NCBI RefSeq assembly: GCF_965363235.1 | Contig: NC_134849.1 | Coordinates: 13,542,863 to 13,606,862, forward strand | Source of the DNA: Mytilus galloprovincialis | Lineage: Eukaryota > Mollusca > Bivalvia > Mytilida > Mytilidae | Direction: 5' to 3' | DNA: 64,000 nt | Part shown: positions 1-10,760 of the stretch, piece by piece | Layout of the letters: the number at the start of each line of letters is the position of its first letter | Numbering within the stretch: position 1 is the first letter of the stretch | Program-made: the position numbers and the translations under genes | Notes under the pieces: model-generated | The model's database searches: none | What the model saw: the letters and a program-made list of their open reading frames with translations, nothing else | What the model was told of the DNA's origin: nothing

Positions 1-188
1 ATATTTTTTTAACTACTGAGCCAAGTTCATTAATTTATAGATAGATATAATTGTAAGCAGCAAGAATGTTCAGTATAGGTAGATCTACACACACATCACC
101 ATCACCAAAACACAATTTTGTCATGAATCCATCTGTGTCCTTCATTTATGATATGCACATAGACCAAGGTGAGCGACACAGTCTCTAG
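1..188 (+). repeat. 3' fragment of the AGCTCACCTGG long repeat
   Basis: This stretch matches the last 190 bases of the full copy at 17902-18998. Shared landmarks are the segment on AGCAGCAAGAATGTTCAGTA, CATCACCATCACCAAAACA and AGGTGAGCGACACAG. The window edge cuts the copy, so its 5' part lies outside. Confidence 0.85.
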
Positions 189-591
189 TTATGATACATA
201 CTGATAAGTCAATGTACAGTTTTCTAACTTGTATAAAAATTAGATTATATGTGGTACGATTGCCACTGAGACAACTCACCACAAGAGACTGTACAGCCTT
301 TAAGAATGACCAATGGTCAGTTACTCAGATATGATATTAGCAATAGGCTAATTTGGTGTATTGCGTTACAGTAATTCACTGATACATGTATATCAGACTT
401 TTTAGTTTTGAGATAAGTAAAGCAGACTTGTATTTATAAAAAGGACATATCTCCATTCCTGACAAACATCTACATATATTCATGCTGGGATTTGAATAAA
501 AATTATGTTTAAGTATACTTTGCTATTCCATTAAAAAAAATGATTTCCCACGGTCCACCAAACTACATTTTCTTTTGTTTTTACATTACAG
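189..591. other. Intron sequence, no gene seen
   Basis: This is probably the last intron of the gene ending at 687. It includes a short piece (about 245-300) of the common GATGTGGTA...GAGACAACTC repeat. It ends in a good acceptor: TTTTGTTTTTACATTACAG at 591. Confidence 0.5.
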
Positions 592-687
592 CTGCTGAAG
601 AAATCTTTCGAAGGATGGATTGTTGATTATGAACAACAGGATTATATCATCATGACCTTGGAATCTTACAAGGAGAAGTTCAAGTAA
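592..687 (+). CDS. Terminal coding exon of an unidentified gene
   Basis: A pyrimidine-rich tract and CAG acceptor at 591 are followed by 31 codons open in only one frame, ending in TAA at 685-687. The peptide reads LLKKSFEGWIVDYEQQDYII, then MTLESYKEKFK. The other two frames stop within a few codons, and codon use looks coding. Downstream sequence behaves like a 3' UTR with two AATAAA signals. The rest of the gene lies to the left of the window, or in small exons I cannot place. I do not recognise the family: 31 residues are too few, and there is no catalytic motif. The exon call rests on the acceptor, the single open frame and the polyadenylation context. Confidence 0.6.
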   Translation: MLKKSFEGWIVDYEQQDYIIMTLESYKEKFK

Positions 688-950
688 ATGAAGGAATTCA
701 TGTGCAAAAATTACAATATTGTAAACAGGAGAACAGTTTAAATAATACTAACAGTACATGTACTAGTTAAACAGTTTTGTGAGACCAAGAGCAAGGCAGA
801 GTAAACTTGGAGTGTATATATGTCAACCACAAGTACATTTAAATACCACATAATGCTAATGAAATAAGAACTATGGTACACACATTTTGTATGATTGTGA
901 ATATCGGGTCCCAAAATAAATGCAGTTGTTAAATAAATAGAATTGAAATA
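688..950 (+). other. 3' UTR with polyadenylation signals
   Basis: AT-rich sequence after the stop codon carries AATAAA at 915-920 and again at 932-937. The transcript end is inferred, at about 950. Confidence 0.5.
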
Positions 951-1734
951 ACCAAATTTGTAGTGTTTATATGACCATCATATTTTGAGGTCTTTTTGCA
1001 AATTCTATCATAGAACCAACCAACCAACAATCAATTCAAAGCACAATTGTAGTGAAAAAAAATTCCATTGACCAACAGAAAAAGATGATGTCTAATCCTT
1101 AATACATACATGTACCTTTTCTTCTTCACATTGGCTTGAGTATAACCAATTCTTTTCAATATAAAAAAGGAGATATTGCGTATACATCAATTAAACCAGC
1201 ATAAAGACCAAAAGACATCTTTAACATGTTTAAGGCAAATAGTCCATTCTAAATGGTAATTGATAATCTTTCTTATGAGGGTTTTTTCATGGATGTAGAT
1301 CATTTGTATAGGCTGTCATAAAATATTGTGCTTCAATTCTAATTGTAAGATAGCGCACAGTAAATGTATGCCTTGCCAAAAACAGTTCTGGAAGGGAGGC
1401 AAAGGTTGAAAAGGACAGACAACACTATCATATTTAAATGTTGTCATTTTGATTTCCAACTAAATACTACAAGGATATATACTCATTGATTTATATACAT
1501 ACATGAAGATATGTAAAAGAATCAAATTGTTAGTGTTTACGTAAGAAAAGACAAATATCTATGGTTTATCCATTTATACCAACCAGAAAAAAAATTCCAA
1601 AAAATCATATATATAATGTGTTTGGAAATTTTTTGGATGTTGTGGACAACAAAAAATGTTAAACAGATGATGCGTTACCCCATACAAAAAAAAAATTTCA
1701 TTAAACTGGTGTAGATGCAAAAAAAAACCAAGAA
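951..1734. other. Intergenic, nothing recognised
   Basis: AT-rich sequence. I see no coding signal, RNA gene or clear repeat. Minus-strand ORFs starting here are low-complexity Phe-rich readings of the neighbouring minisatellite. Confidence 0.5.
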
Positions 1735-1949
1735 CATACATACTATTGGTGCTGTGGAAAAAAACCCATGTAAAACAGGTTTTGAAGACTACAAAAACAT
1801 GTATAAATAGTTGTTGCAGAGAAAGAAAAAACATACGTAAAACAGGTGTTGGAGGACAAAAAAACATATGTAAAACGGGTGTTGAGGACATAAAAAAACA
1901 TACGTAAAACGGGTGTTGAGGACATAAAAAAACATACGTAAAACGCATG
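1735..1949. repeat. Minisatellite, about 34-bp unit
   Basis: Units contain GTAAAACGGGTGTTGAGGAC followed by an A-run and CATAC. The last three units (about 1837-1939) are nearly identical. Earlier units are degenerate. The minus-strand ORFs here are only translations of the array. Confidence 0.8.
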
Positions 1950-2165
1950 ATTTGTTAGAAATTAACAGGCGTTTAACGTGCGTTTACACGTAAAACGGGC
2001 GTTATACGTACAATTTTAACGCACGTATTACGTGCGTCTAACATACGTAATTCATACGTTTTAAACGGGCGTTTTACATGCGTGGTCCTCAATATGCGTT
2101 TTACGTACGTTTTCTAACATACGTAAAACGCCTGTTTTACGCATGAAAAACAGGTATGCAATTTT
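1950..2165. repeat. ACGT-rich quasi-palindromic block
   Basis: Variants of ACGTAAAACG, AACGGGCGTT and CGTTTTACG alternate on both strands over about 215 bases. They are far richer in CpG than the surrounding DNA and continue the GTAAAACG motif of the adjacent minisatellite. Function is unknown. It may be the core of a palindromic transposable element. Confidence 0.6.
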
Positions 2166-3139
2166 TGCTGTGTTCAGTTCGGACCAAAATTGACTATTAC
2201 TTAATTTTGATGGAAAATGCCAAGTAGCAAGTGTTTAGACAATGGTCAAACTACGTAGACAATTTTGAGTGTTGTTAAGTTATTTGAACAAAACAAATTA
2301 GTTATATTGACATTTATAAATATCTTAAAGTATATAAATTATGATTGTTGTATATCATGTTGTGTATATTTTCAAAAACAAATTCTTCTATACTATATTT
2401 CATTAATAGCGAGTTTCTTGATCTTTCTAGGTGAGTTCTTAGTTTGAAAATAATTTATATCTAAAATAAGTAACTAATATTTCAGTATTCTAACTTACAA
2501 GGCTTACATTTATAACAATAATTATTTTATTATTCAACAATTAATTGTAATTATATATTGTACTTTATTAATGTTTTCAATTTTTTTTAACTTTGAAATT
2601 ATATTGTAAAATTGTAATGTCATTACTTTGATATTTTCTTTATTAAAATAGCGAGTTTCTTAATCTTTCTACTTAGTTTACTTACCTGTGGCTTTTCCTA
2701 GCCTTTCTACTGTTAGCCTTACCCCTCAATTGTGCTGTAAGGCAATTCAATTGAAAAAGTATTCAACATACAAAACATCAACACAATATCTAATCTATTT
2801 TACAAGGACGTATTTATAACTATTTTGTTTTGATAAAATACGTCCTCGTGGTTTTTATCGTGCTTTAGTCGTTTCTTATGTTGTTATCTGCGGGTGAACC
2901 TAGTTTCTCAAACATTTTATTTGAACGGTAAACTGCTTAAAATTGCAATGTTCAATGCGAAAGTTTCATAAAAACCTAAAGAAAAAAGTAAAATAGTGAT
3001 TATTACTGTAAAATAGCTCGGTAAAATGTATAGCCAAGAGCGAGTGAGACATTGCGTAGAATTTTTTTTATAATTTGTCAAAATGAAGTTTTATTATGCT
3101 TTTTCAGAAATATAATAAATAGCCTGGGTCGCCGGACTT
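2166..3139. other. Intergenic, nothing recognised
   Basis: AT-rich. The only structure noted is an 11-bp inverted repeat, AGGACGTATTT at about 2806 against AAATACGTCCT at about 2836. Confidence 0.5.
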
Positions 3140-3330
3140 ATTCACACTACAGGTTGTGCAAAATTATCCGATTTTGTATAGCTTATGCATAAAAAAATTG
3201 TGGTCACCGAACTTGTTTTCTTGCTACAAATTAAAATAAGTAAATTTACAAAACTTTCTATTTGAAAAAAAAAAACTCTATCAGAGTTATCTCCCCTACA
3301 ATCTTAGTTATCCCTGTAAGCTTATAAGGC
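3140..3330 (+). repeat. Dispersed repeat, partner at 32.9 kb
   Basis: The run GCATAAAAAAATT ... CACCGAACTTGTTTTC ... TTGCTACAA ... GAGTTATCTCCCC matches, in inverted orientation, sequence at about 32870-33085. Two diverged copies of one dispersed element are inferred. Confidence 0.55.
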
Positions 3331-3844
3331 AAATGTGAAAAAATCAATAAAACACAAATATGGTGGTTATTATTAGAAAATACAGCCGTAAATATCATAC
3401 TAAACACATCATTTTCTATATTCACTTCTAACGTCTTATACATGAATTACATCCTTCTCTCAAAATTGGCACATTTCATCAAAGATATAGACCAACTAGT
3501 CTATGCTACTTTAAAATCCAAGATGGTGGAAGACACCCAAACCACATTAACAGATATAATCTTTCGAAAACAAATGTTATGATCATGTATCAGGTTTTTG
3601 TTTTGTTTTGTTTTGACTTGCTCTGATTTTTTTTATGTAGCCAGGAGTGTGTAGAGTTTGTGCAGAGTTTGTTTTCTTTGTTAAGATAATTATTATCATC
3701 ATTATTATTTTTTCAAAGAAACCAGAGCAACTATAGACTCATAGATTGGTTGTTGGTTGCTTAACATTCAGTGGAGGATTCATATATAATTACCTTTTAA
3801 TAAATGTATCAGCGATTTATATTCTATCATTCTTCAAAAAGACA
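3331..3844. other. Intergenic, nothing recognised
   Basis: AT-rich and T-rich low-complexity stretches. No supported feature. Confidence 0.45.
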
Positions 3845-4475
3845 AAATTGAGAATGGAAATGGGGAATGTCCCTAAGAGACAACAACCCGACCATAGAAA
3901 AAAACAACAGCAGAAAGTCATCAACAGGTCTTCAATGTAGCGAGAAATTCCCGCACCCGGAGGCGTCCTTCAGCTGGCCCCTGAACAAATATATACTAGT
4001 TCAGTGATAATGAACGCCATTCTAATTTCCAAATTGTACACAAGTAACTAAAATTAAAATAATACAAGACTAACAAAGGCCAGAGGCTCCTGACTTGGGA
4101 CAGGCGCAAAAATGCGGCGGGGTTAAACATGTTTGTGAGATCTCAACCCTCCCCCTATACCTTTAGCCAATGAAGAAAAGTAAACGCATAACAATACGCA
4201 CATTAAAATTCAGTCCAAGAAAAGTCCGAGTCTGATGTCAGAAGATGTAACCAAAGAAAATAAACAAAATGACAATAATACATAAATACCAACAGACTAC
4301 TAGCAGTTAACTGACATGCCAGCTCCAGACTTCAATTAAACTGACTGAAAGATTATGATTTCATCATATGAACATCAGGCACAATCCTTCCCGTTAGGGG
4401 TTTAGTATCATACCATCATAACATATATGAGAAGAACATAACCCGTGTCATGCCAACAACTGGTTTTTGAATACC
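3845..4475 (+). repeat. Dispersed repeat family A (GACAACAACCCGACC type)
   Basis: Landmarks are GAATGGAAATGGGGAATGT, AGACAACAACCCGACCA, a GGTCTTCAATGTAGCGAG block, GGCTCCTGACTTGGGACAGG and CACAATCCTTCCCGTTAG. Shorter copies lie at 16125-16390, 44630-44720 and about 53935-54000. I recognise this type as common in mussel sequence. No coding capacity. Confidence 0.75.
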
Positions 4476-5505
4476 GTGCGATTTTCATCTATTAGTATAC
4501 ACATTTCTAATTTGTCTACTGTTTAAAGATGTACGTATTATTGCGGTGATCAAAAACCTGCATGGCCTTTGTTTGTCTTGTGTGTTTTTCAAGCTCATGT
4601 TCATTTATATGTTTCGGAGATTAGTATGGTGTCCATTTCGCTGAACTAGTACATACATAATTAGTTGATTACATACCAGCTTGGGCTTTTTGGTGGTCAC
4701 GGGTTGTATTTTGCATGCTATTTAGTAAGGTTGTTGTCTCTTTGACATATTCGCCTTTTCATTTTTATATACTCCCTTTTACAAATCTATATATATTTTA
4801 TTTTTCAGCTTTTTACAAAAGTAAAAATGTTCAGAAATTAATTTGGATATGATAACGTAAGTACATCATACTTTAAAAAGCGCTGAAAGTTTATCATGGC
4901 TTTTGATCACTCTCTTACATAAAGATAGCTTCTGACGGACCTTGCATCGCACATGATAATATTATACAATATCAAAGAAAGTCGAAACTCACCCTTTTGA
5001 ATCATTGTTACATTTTATTTAACATTACAAAACAAATTAACCAAACACGAGGCACACAAAAAAACCATACAAACCATGAAACCTCAATTGTATATAAAAA
5101 CCGTAATGAATGCCTGTCGTTATTGATACATCAGTTATACTTATTATAGCATACGAAAAAAAAATTCTTCAGAAGTTGGAGCAACCCAACATAGGTTTTA
5201 CATGAGTTTTGTGTGATCTTAATTCATCAGAAGATGTGCTATCCAATTCGTATACCAATGTTTCAAAACTAAAACGGATTGAATATCTGTTCGTCACATT
5301 ACGAATTATTGAAACTCGTATGTATGTTATCATCCTTTACAACATACGGGTATCTGAGTCATCCTTGTTTCCCGAGCCAAGCAGATGAAGGAAAGGATAC
5401 CAGTCCATATAAACAAGGTCATTTTTACCCTTGTTAAGTGAGTGTTACCATGGATACAAGTAACAAAGAGTACAATAATATAACCTTACTGTTTTCACGT
5501 GCATG
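4476..5505. other. Intergenic, no supported gene
   Basis: It includes TTGTTGTCTCTTTGACATATTC near 4735, a piece of a common mussel repeat end. Otherwise it is AT-rich without recognisable features. Confidence 0.45.
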
Positions 5506-5507
5506 TT

Positions 5508-6575
5508 AAAGTTGGTATTACTTTGCTTCATAAAAAAGAATGGCCAACGTAGATACAAGTATCTTGTCTTAGGGAGGGATAAATCATACTTTGTAAAGAA
5601 TCACTCTGATTCAAACAAAAAATTCTCTGAAACCGATATTATCAAGATGCTTGATTTCTTGATTAACAACGGAGGACGTGTTTTTCAACAGACTGTCGGC
5701 ATCCCAATGGGAACAAACTGTGCCCCTCTACTTGCCGACTTGTTTCTTTATTATTATGAGGCTGACTTCATGCAGGAACTTCTTAGGAAGAAAGATAAGA
5801 AGTTAGCAATATCCTTTAACTCTACTTTCTGCTATATAGATGACGTTCTTTCACTAAACAATTCAAAATTTGTTGACTATGTGGAACGCATCTATCCCAT
5901 CGAATTGGAGATAAAGGATACTACAGATACAGTTAAGTCGGCTTCATATCTTGACTTACATCTAGAAATTGATAATGAGGGTCGGTTGAAAACAAAACTT
6001 TACGACAAAAGAGATGATTTCAGTTTTCCAATTGTGAACTTTCCATTTCTAAGTAGCAACATTCCAGCAGCACCTGCATACGGGGTATATATCTCCTAAT
6101 TGATACGATATTCCCGTGCTTGCATTCCCTATCATGATTTTCTTGATAGAGGGTTACTGCTCACAAGGAAGCTATTAAACCAAGAGTTCCAATGGTGAAG
6201 TTGAAATCATCCCTTCGTAAATTTTACGGACGCCATCACGAGTTGGTTGACAGTTATGGAATAACCGTTTTACAAATCCCCTTCCCTTTCATGAATGTGA
6301 CCTACCGAATTAGACTATTTACCGGATTTGTAATCACATAAGCAACACGACGGGTGCCACATGTGGAGCAGGATCTGCTTACCCTTCCGGAGCACCTGGG
6401 ATCACCCCTAGTTTTTGATGGGGTTCGTGTTGTTTATTCTTTAGTTTTCTATGTTGTGTCATGTACTATTGTTTTTCTGTTTGTCTTTTTCATTTTTAGC
6501 CATGGCGTTGTCAGTTTGTTTAAGATTTATGAGTTTGACTGTCCCTTTGGTATCTTTCGTCCCTCTTTTAAAAGG
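5508..6575 (+). mobile_element. Penelope-like RT element, 5'-truncated copy
   Basis: The 5503-6099 ORF carries RT core motifs: GIPMGTNCAPLLADLFL (motif B), YIDDVLSLNN (motif C) and SYLDLHLEI. It is a close relative of the minus-strand element at 26.6-28.4 kb and shares that element's 3' tail (MPHVEQDLLTLPEHL-like reading at 6354). The front of the RT is absent and the copy is broken by a few changes, so it is inactive. Assignment to the Penelope-like clade is by motif style and is less certain than the RT call itself. Confidence 0.8.
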
Positions 6576-6599
6576 AAACCACAAAATGTTGCGTTTTGA

Positions 6600-7184
6600 A
6601 TGTAATATATCTACAGTATCTGGTAGAGTTTGTTTTATAATATATTTTTTTCTGAACCTTTAGCAATTTTACAATCTATATTGAATCTCATGAGTTTAAT
6701 ATGCAACATTGCGTTCTTTTTCTCAACTTTTGTAAACGTTTAAAACAATCAAAATACCACAATTATCATAATTTACCAAAAATTTAATGTTATTAGTTCC
6801 AAATTGATCTTGTGCATTAAAATTAATGACAAGAAGTAGATTCGGACTTTTCAATTAATTATACATATGGTCTAAATTTCCGATCAAAAGTAGTGTTTTC
6901 GTTAGATACAGTGACCACTCTGTCACGTAAAGTTTTTAATGTATCTTGCATCGTAATCGATCAACTTTGTAATAGTATATACTGTTTGTACCAGTAATTT
7001 ACTATTCAGATAATTATATTAATGTTATTTAATATAGTTAATTTTACTGAATATTCTCCCGGGATATGAAGAGGTACATTTAACAGGGATATTTGATGGT
7101 ATGCTGTACACCATGTTTTTACGAGGCAAAAAACAATCTAGGTGAATGATACTAAAGGATTACCAAACCTCGTGAGTTGAAAAC
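6600..7184. other. AT-rich spacer, nothing recognised
   Basis: No coding or repeat feature could be supported. Confidence 0.45.
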
Positions 7185-7435
7185 AAACTGACAAGGCTAT
7201 GACAAAAAACGACAAACGACAAAGACAAGTTACAGTGTACAAAACACAATGTATACTAGTAAATAAAACATTGTAAAAGATAGAGCAACACGAAACATAC
7301 AAGAGAGGTATCGAAAATCATTAGTCAAAAAAATACTGATAATGTCTTGGCAAAAAAAGAAAAAGATCACAAGACAAATAATATAATACAAAACCCGACA
7401 AAGAGAACTAAAGACTGAGCAACACAAATCCATCA
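7185..7435 (-). repeat. Degenerate 3' tail of the Penelope-like family
   Basis: AAACAAACTGACAAGGCTATG and AAAACTAAAGACTGAGCAAC match, with divergence, the tail at 26655-26760 (AAACAAACTGACAACGCCATGG, AAAACTAAAGAATAAACAAC). Confidence 0.6.
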
Positions 7436-7595
7436 AACTCAGTTGGTGATTTTAGGTCATATTTTGCTTTAGGAATTCTCATGTTCAAACTTCAGTATTG
7501 GTACTTAGCTTTTAAGTTACTACAAAACTTATTTTATTTCTAGTTGCAGATTAAAGTTAGGATGTCTAGCCTCTGTTGTTATGTTCTGTGGATAG

Positions 7596-7880
7596 ATTCC
7601 CTTGTTTGCATGGATATATATGAGCAAAAAGTACGAAAATAATATCCATGTTAAGACTCTAGTTGTCCATAAGCAGTCACGTGACAAATCTGTTCGTTCA
7701 TTTCAAGTGTTTGACAGTTCATTCATTAATGTAAAGGATTTTCGGAATACAGAACATAAATTTGTACACTATTCTTTACCCAATATTTCCTATCCTTTTA
7801 ATTGTACTGAAACATTTGGACTGGTACCCCAGAAGAACCTTATAAAAATCAAAGAACCAGTCGAGGACATTGTTTGCATG
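7596..7880 (+). CDS. Sulfotransferase-like gene, exon A (stem region)
   Basis: An open frame ends exactly at a strong donor (TTTGCATG followed by GTAAGTG at 7881). Its last residues, KEPVEDIVCM, join in phase 0 to exon B at 9492, whose start KRPRLLENYKNPCW fits the CHST15-type lead-in to the sulfotransferase domain. The exon likely encodes the lumenal stem before the catalytic domain. Potential N-glycosylation sites NIS and NCT are visible. The 5' boundary (AG at 7595) is a guess. An upstream exon with the expected type II membrane anchor was not found. Exon assignment is inferred from phase and position, since this stretch itself has no signature motif. Confidence 0.55.
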
Positions 7881-8235
7881 GTAAGTGATTTTTTTAATCA
7901 TGACTCGAATTTGATTTAGAAGTGGGCAATATTTGTAATTATATTTGTGTAACACACAAGCCGTAAACGTATCAATCAGTTTATTATTTACATTGGTAAT
8001 TGAATGTGTACAACAAATATCAGTTCTGAATGTTAGTAAATGTTCAACTTAACTCATCTGGTTCAGTAACAACTAATCGTCCTTTCAAATCTGCCGTACT
8101 CTTTGGTACTGACGACAATCTCTCACTTCCGGTCTGACTAATCACCGATCTAGTCTGAAAACGTAACAAACACTATAACGTACCATATAACATTTGTTTT
8201 CCTCAAATCTGAATTTTCCAAACAATCTCGTTATT

Positions 8236-8400
8236 TATATAGATTAGACCGTTGGTTTTCCTGTTTGAATGGTTTTACACTAGTCATTTTTGGTGCCCTT
8301 TATAGCTTGCTGTTCGGTGTGGGCCAAGACTGCTTTTTGAATACCGTATACTGACCTATAATAGTTAACTTTTTCAAATTTGACTTGGATGGACATAAAA
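8236..8400 (-). repeat. SINE-like short repeat
   Basis: TATAGATTAGACCGTTGGTTTTCC, CACTAGTCATTTTTGGTGCCC and TTGCTGTTCGGTGTGG are the reverse complement of the unit at 57606-57800. This copy lies in an intron of the sulfotransferase-like gene. Confidence 0.75.
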
Positions 8401-8649
8401 TATAGGGTTTTGTTTGGGTTTTTCATTTTGTAATTTTTTATGTTTTGGTTCGTTTTTTCTTTTCTTTATATGTTTGCTCTTAATTCTCTATTCTTTATAT
8501 TTAATACCACCTAAATGTGTCGCTTTTCCTTATTTTCTTGGATAATTTTCTCTATAATATAGTTATCAAATATAGTTTAAAGGTATAAATTATCTTTTGG
8601 CGCGACTTTATTTAGCCACTTTTCTGTAGATTATGTCAATTATTATCTA

Positions 8650-8770
8650 TCATCATTTCGGAGCCTTTTATAGTTCATGCGGTATGGGCTTTGCTCATGA
8701 TTGTTAAAGGCCGTACAGTGACATATAGTTGTTAATTTCTGTGTCATTTGGTCTCTTGTGGAGACATATT
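8650..8770 (-). repeat. SINE-like short repeat, second subfamily
   Basis: This is the reverse complement of the 35207-35350 and 61915-62040 copies. Landmarks are CATGCGGTATGGGCTTTGCTCA and TTTGGTCTCTTGTGGAGACA. Confidence 0.7.
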
Positions 8771-9491
8771 AAGAACATGCGTATTCACTTCAAACACGGG
8801 GAAACATTCTACAACTCTGCATAGCACGTGATACAAACGTTTGTATAAAGTTAAGGACTTCAAAATATTTGCCCTCAATCATTACACTTGTCAGTTTAAA
8901 CATCCATTTTCGAAATGAGCATCTGGTTAAGTACAAAGGGTTAAAGTTCCATTAATGTTATGATAATATTCAACTACCAGTTTGTGTTTTAAGAAAATGA
9001 GTCCCAGCCGAAATATTGACACTAACAATATTACGAAGGTCAGTGTATATTTTTTTGTATTTCTTTTTAATATAAATTAAGTATTTTTAATGCTCCTTTT
9101 GTTTTTCAATGTTTGCCACATATTCGGAATACTCTAGTTTTGTCCATGCAGTGCCAATAAAAAGTTTGCCCGCCAACCATTTCTTTTTTTTTCATGATTT
9201 TTTACATTTAGTTTAAAAAGTAGTACATTTTTGTGTTTTTGAAAATCCTTGTTATTTTTTTATTGTTTTTGAAAGAAAAAAGATGATAGTAATAAATGAA
9301 GTCTAGAGAGAAAAAGACCCTGCCAAAGTTTCAATGGGTGTTATTGCAATAACAAGCACACGGAATATTCATTTTTTTCTGTTGGTTTTTTAGTTCCTTT
9401 TTTTACAAACTATAAAATTAAAGCCTAGTTGTTTTTGTTTTTTTAAAGAATAGCTTGCATCGTCAAGTGAATCGCTATATATTTGTCATAG
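8771..9491. other. Intron between exons A and B
   Basis: AT- and T-rich, no repeat clearly recognised. It ends in the acceptor TATATATTTGTCATAG at 9491. Confidence 0.5.
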
Positions 9492-9702
9492 AAAAGACCA
9501 AGACTTCTGGAGAATTATAAGAATCCGTGTTGGATAGAAGATGGACACCTTCGTTGTTTCCCATACTTCCACATTTTTGGTGTATGTAAATCAGGAACGA
9601 AAGATTTATTCCGCCGGTTGATGATACATCACCAGATTATGCCAAATAAAGGATTGATGAAGAAAGAAACTTGGTTCTGGTCATGGAAACGGAATGGTGA
9701 AC
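9492..9702 (+). CDS. Sulfotransferase-like exon B, 5'-PSB motif
   Basis: Seventy codons read in phase with exon A: KRPRLLENYKNPCW, then RCFPYFHIFGVCKSGTKDLF, then KETWFWSWKRNGE. In the CHST15 / GalNAc4S-6ST family this is the 5'-phosphosulfate-binding loop (CKSGTKD here, PKCGTTDLF-like in vertebrates) that grips the PAPS donor, followed by the conserved aromatic stretch before the RKRFG-like turn. The enzyme type transfers sulfate from PAPS to glycosaminoglycan chains in the Golgi. The exon ends GAAC with donor GTAAGT at 9703. That donor is the first of a tandem series, because the exon's last 22 bases and the donor form one unit of a 30-bp minisatellite. Family assignment is from remembered motifs, but the match is strong. 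Confidence 0.85.
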
Positions 9703-10008
9703 GTAAGTTGTCATGGAATCGGTATGGTGAACGTAAGTTGTCATGGAAACGGTATGGTGAACGTAAGTTGTCATGGAAACGGTATGGTGAACGTAAGTTG
9801 TCATGGAAACAGTATGGTGAACGTAAGCTGTCATGGAAACGATATGGAAACGTAAGTTGTCATGGGAACGGTACTGGGAACGTAAGTTGTCATAGAATCG
9901 GATGGTGAACATAAGTTGTCAAGGAAACGATATGGTGAACGTAGGTTGTCATGGAAACGGTATGCTGAACGTACGCTGTCATGGAAACGGTATGGTAAAC
10001 GTAAGTTG
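9681..10008 (+). repeat. 30-bp minisatellite spanning a splice donor
   Basis: There are eleven units of the form TCATGGAAACGGTATGGTGA ACGTAAGTTG. Unit 1 is the coding end of exon B plus its donor. Units 1-5 are exactly 30 bases, so they stay in frame. Later units vary by a few bases. Seven units keep GTAAGT, three have weaker donors (GTAAGC, GTAGGT, GTACGC) and one has lost the GT. ORFs on both strands through the array are translations of the repeat. Confidence 0.95.
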
Positions 10009-10074
10009 TCATAACAAAGAAATTTCATAAAAGGCCGTTGTTTAAATACATTGTAGTTGAATTTTGATTGATAG

Positions 10075-10157
10075 TTGTCTCATCTGATATACCATTTAAA
10101 TCCAAATATCAAGCTTATTCTCGTTATACGAGATCCAGCTGAAAGGGAATTCTATGA
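10075..10157 (+). CDS. Sulfotransferase-like exon D, 3'-PB motif
   Basis: After the acceptor TTTTGATTGATAG at 10074 the frame reads LSHLIYHLNPNIKLILVIRDPAEREFY. LILVIRDPAERE corresponds to the 3'-phosphate-binding loop of PAPS sulfotransferases, and the preceding segment aligns with the family's FIHAFQPDAK-type helix. The next residues in the family (YSDYL-like) are found 4.3 kb downstream in exon E. The natural junction would be after TATGA at 10157, but the next bases are GAAAGA, not GTAAGA. Either the donor is mutated or the exon ends elsewhere. Exon B does not join exon D in frame, and the family expects about 75 residues between them. That intervening exon is not visible in the 370 bases available. 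Confidence 0.75.
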
Positions 10158-10559
10158 GAAAGAATTTAGCATTATTGTAATATTTCATGGCGGTCAATTT
10201 TTATTGGTGGGGGAAGCTTAAGAGAACCAGCGAACTTAGGAAAACTGACAATCCTAGTCAATTGAGGTTACAGTCGAGCGCTACTTCGAAATTTTGCTTT
10301 CTGATATGAATCTGAAATTGTTTTCACTCATGAATCTGTATTTTTTTAATTCAATTTATAAATATTGTTTAATTATGCAGACTGAACTACAGCGATCCGA
10401 AAATATTAATACAGAAAACCTGTTAAGTTTGAATATTATGCAGCCTTTGCAAAAAACAGAAATGTCTACTTTGATAACCAATTAAAACAAAAAATCAAAA
10501 TTTATCTGATATAAAAGATTTGATGCATTAGCTATCACAAATAAGAACCATTGATTTGT
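10158..10559. other. Intron, nothing recognised
   Basis: Part of the long intron before exon E. A 63-codon ORF at 10294-10485 has no family resemblance that I recognise. Confidence 0.4.
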
Positions 10560-10760
10560 TTATATAGATTAGACCGTTGGTTTTCCCGTTTGAATGGCTT
10601 TATACTAATACTTTTGCGGGCCCTGTATTGCTTGCTGTTCGAAATGACTCTAGGCTCCGTGTTGAAGACCGCACCTTGATCTATATGAGTTTACCTTTAT
10701 AAATTGTTACTTGGATGGAGAGTTGTCTCTTTGGCACTAATGCCACGTCTTCCTATATCC
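10560..10760 (-). repeat. SINE-like short repeat
   Basis: Reverse complement of the 57606-57800 type. Landmarks are TAGATTAGACCGTTGGTTTTCC, TTGCTTGCTGTTCGAAATG, TTGGATGGAGAGTTGTCTC and ATGCCACGTCTTCC. Confidence 0.8.

Noticed and set aside
1574-1948. Minus-strand Phe/Cys-rich 124-codon ORF
   Set aside because: It reads through the 34-bp minisatellite; low complexity, no domain.
9618-10028. Repetitive ORFs on both strands over the 30-bp array as an independent repeat protein
   Set aside because: Only the first part of the plus-strand frame is exon B; the rest is minisatellite, and the minus-strand frames are its complement.
10075-10157. Direct splice from exon B to exon D
   Set aside because: Exon B ends after one base of a codon and exon D reads from a whole codon, so the join shifts frame and hits a stop.
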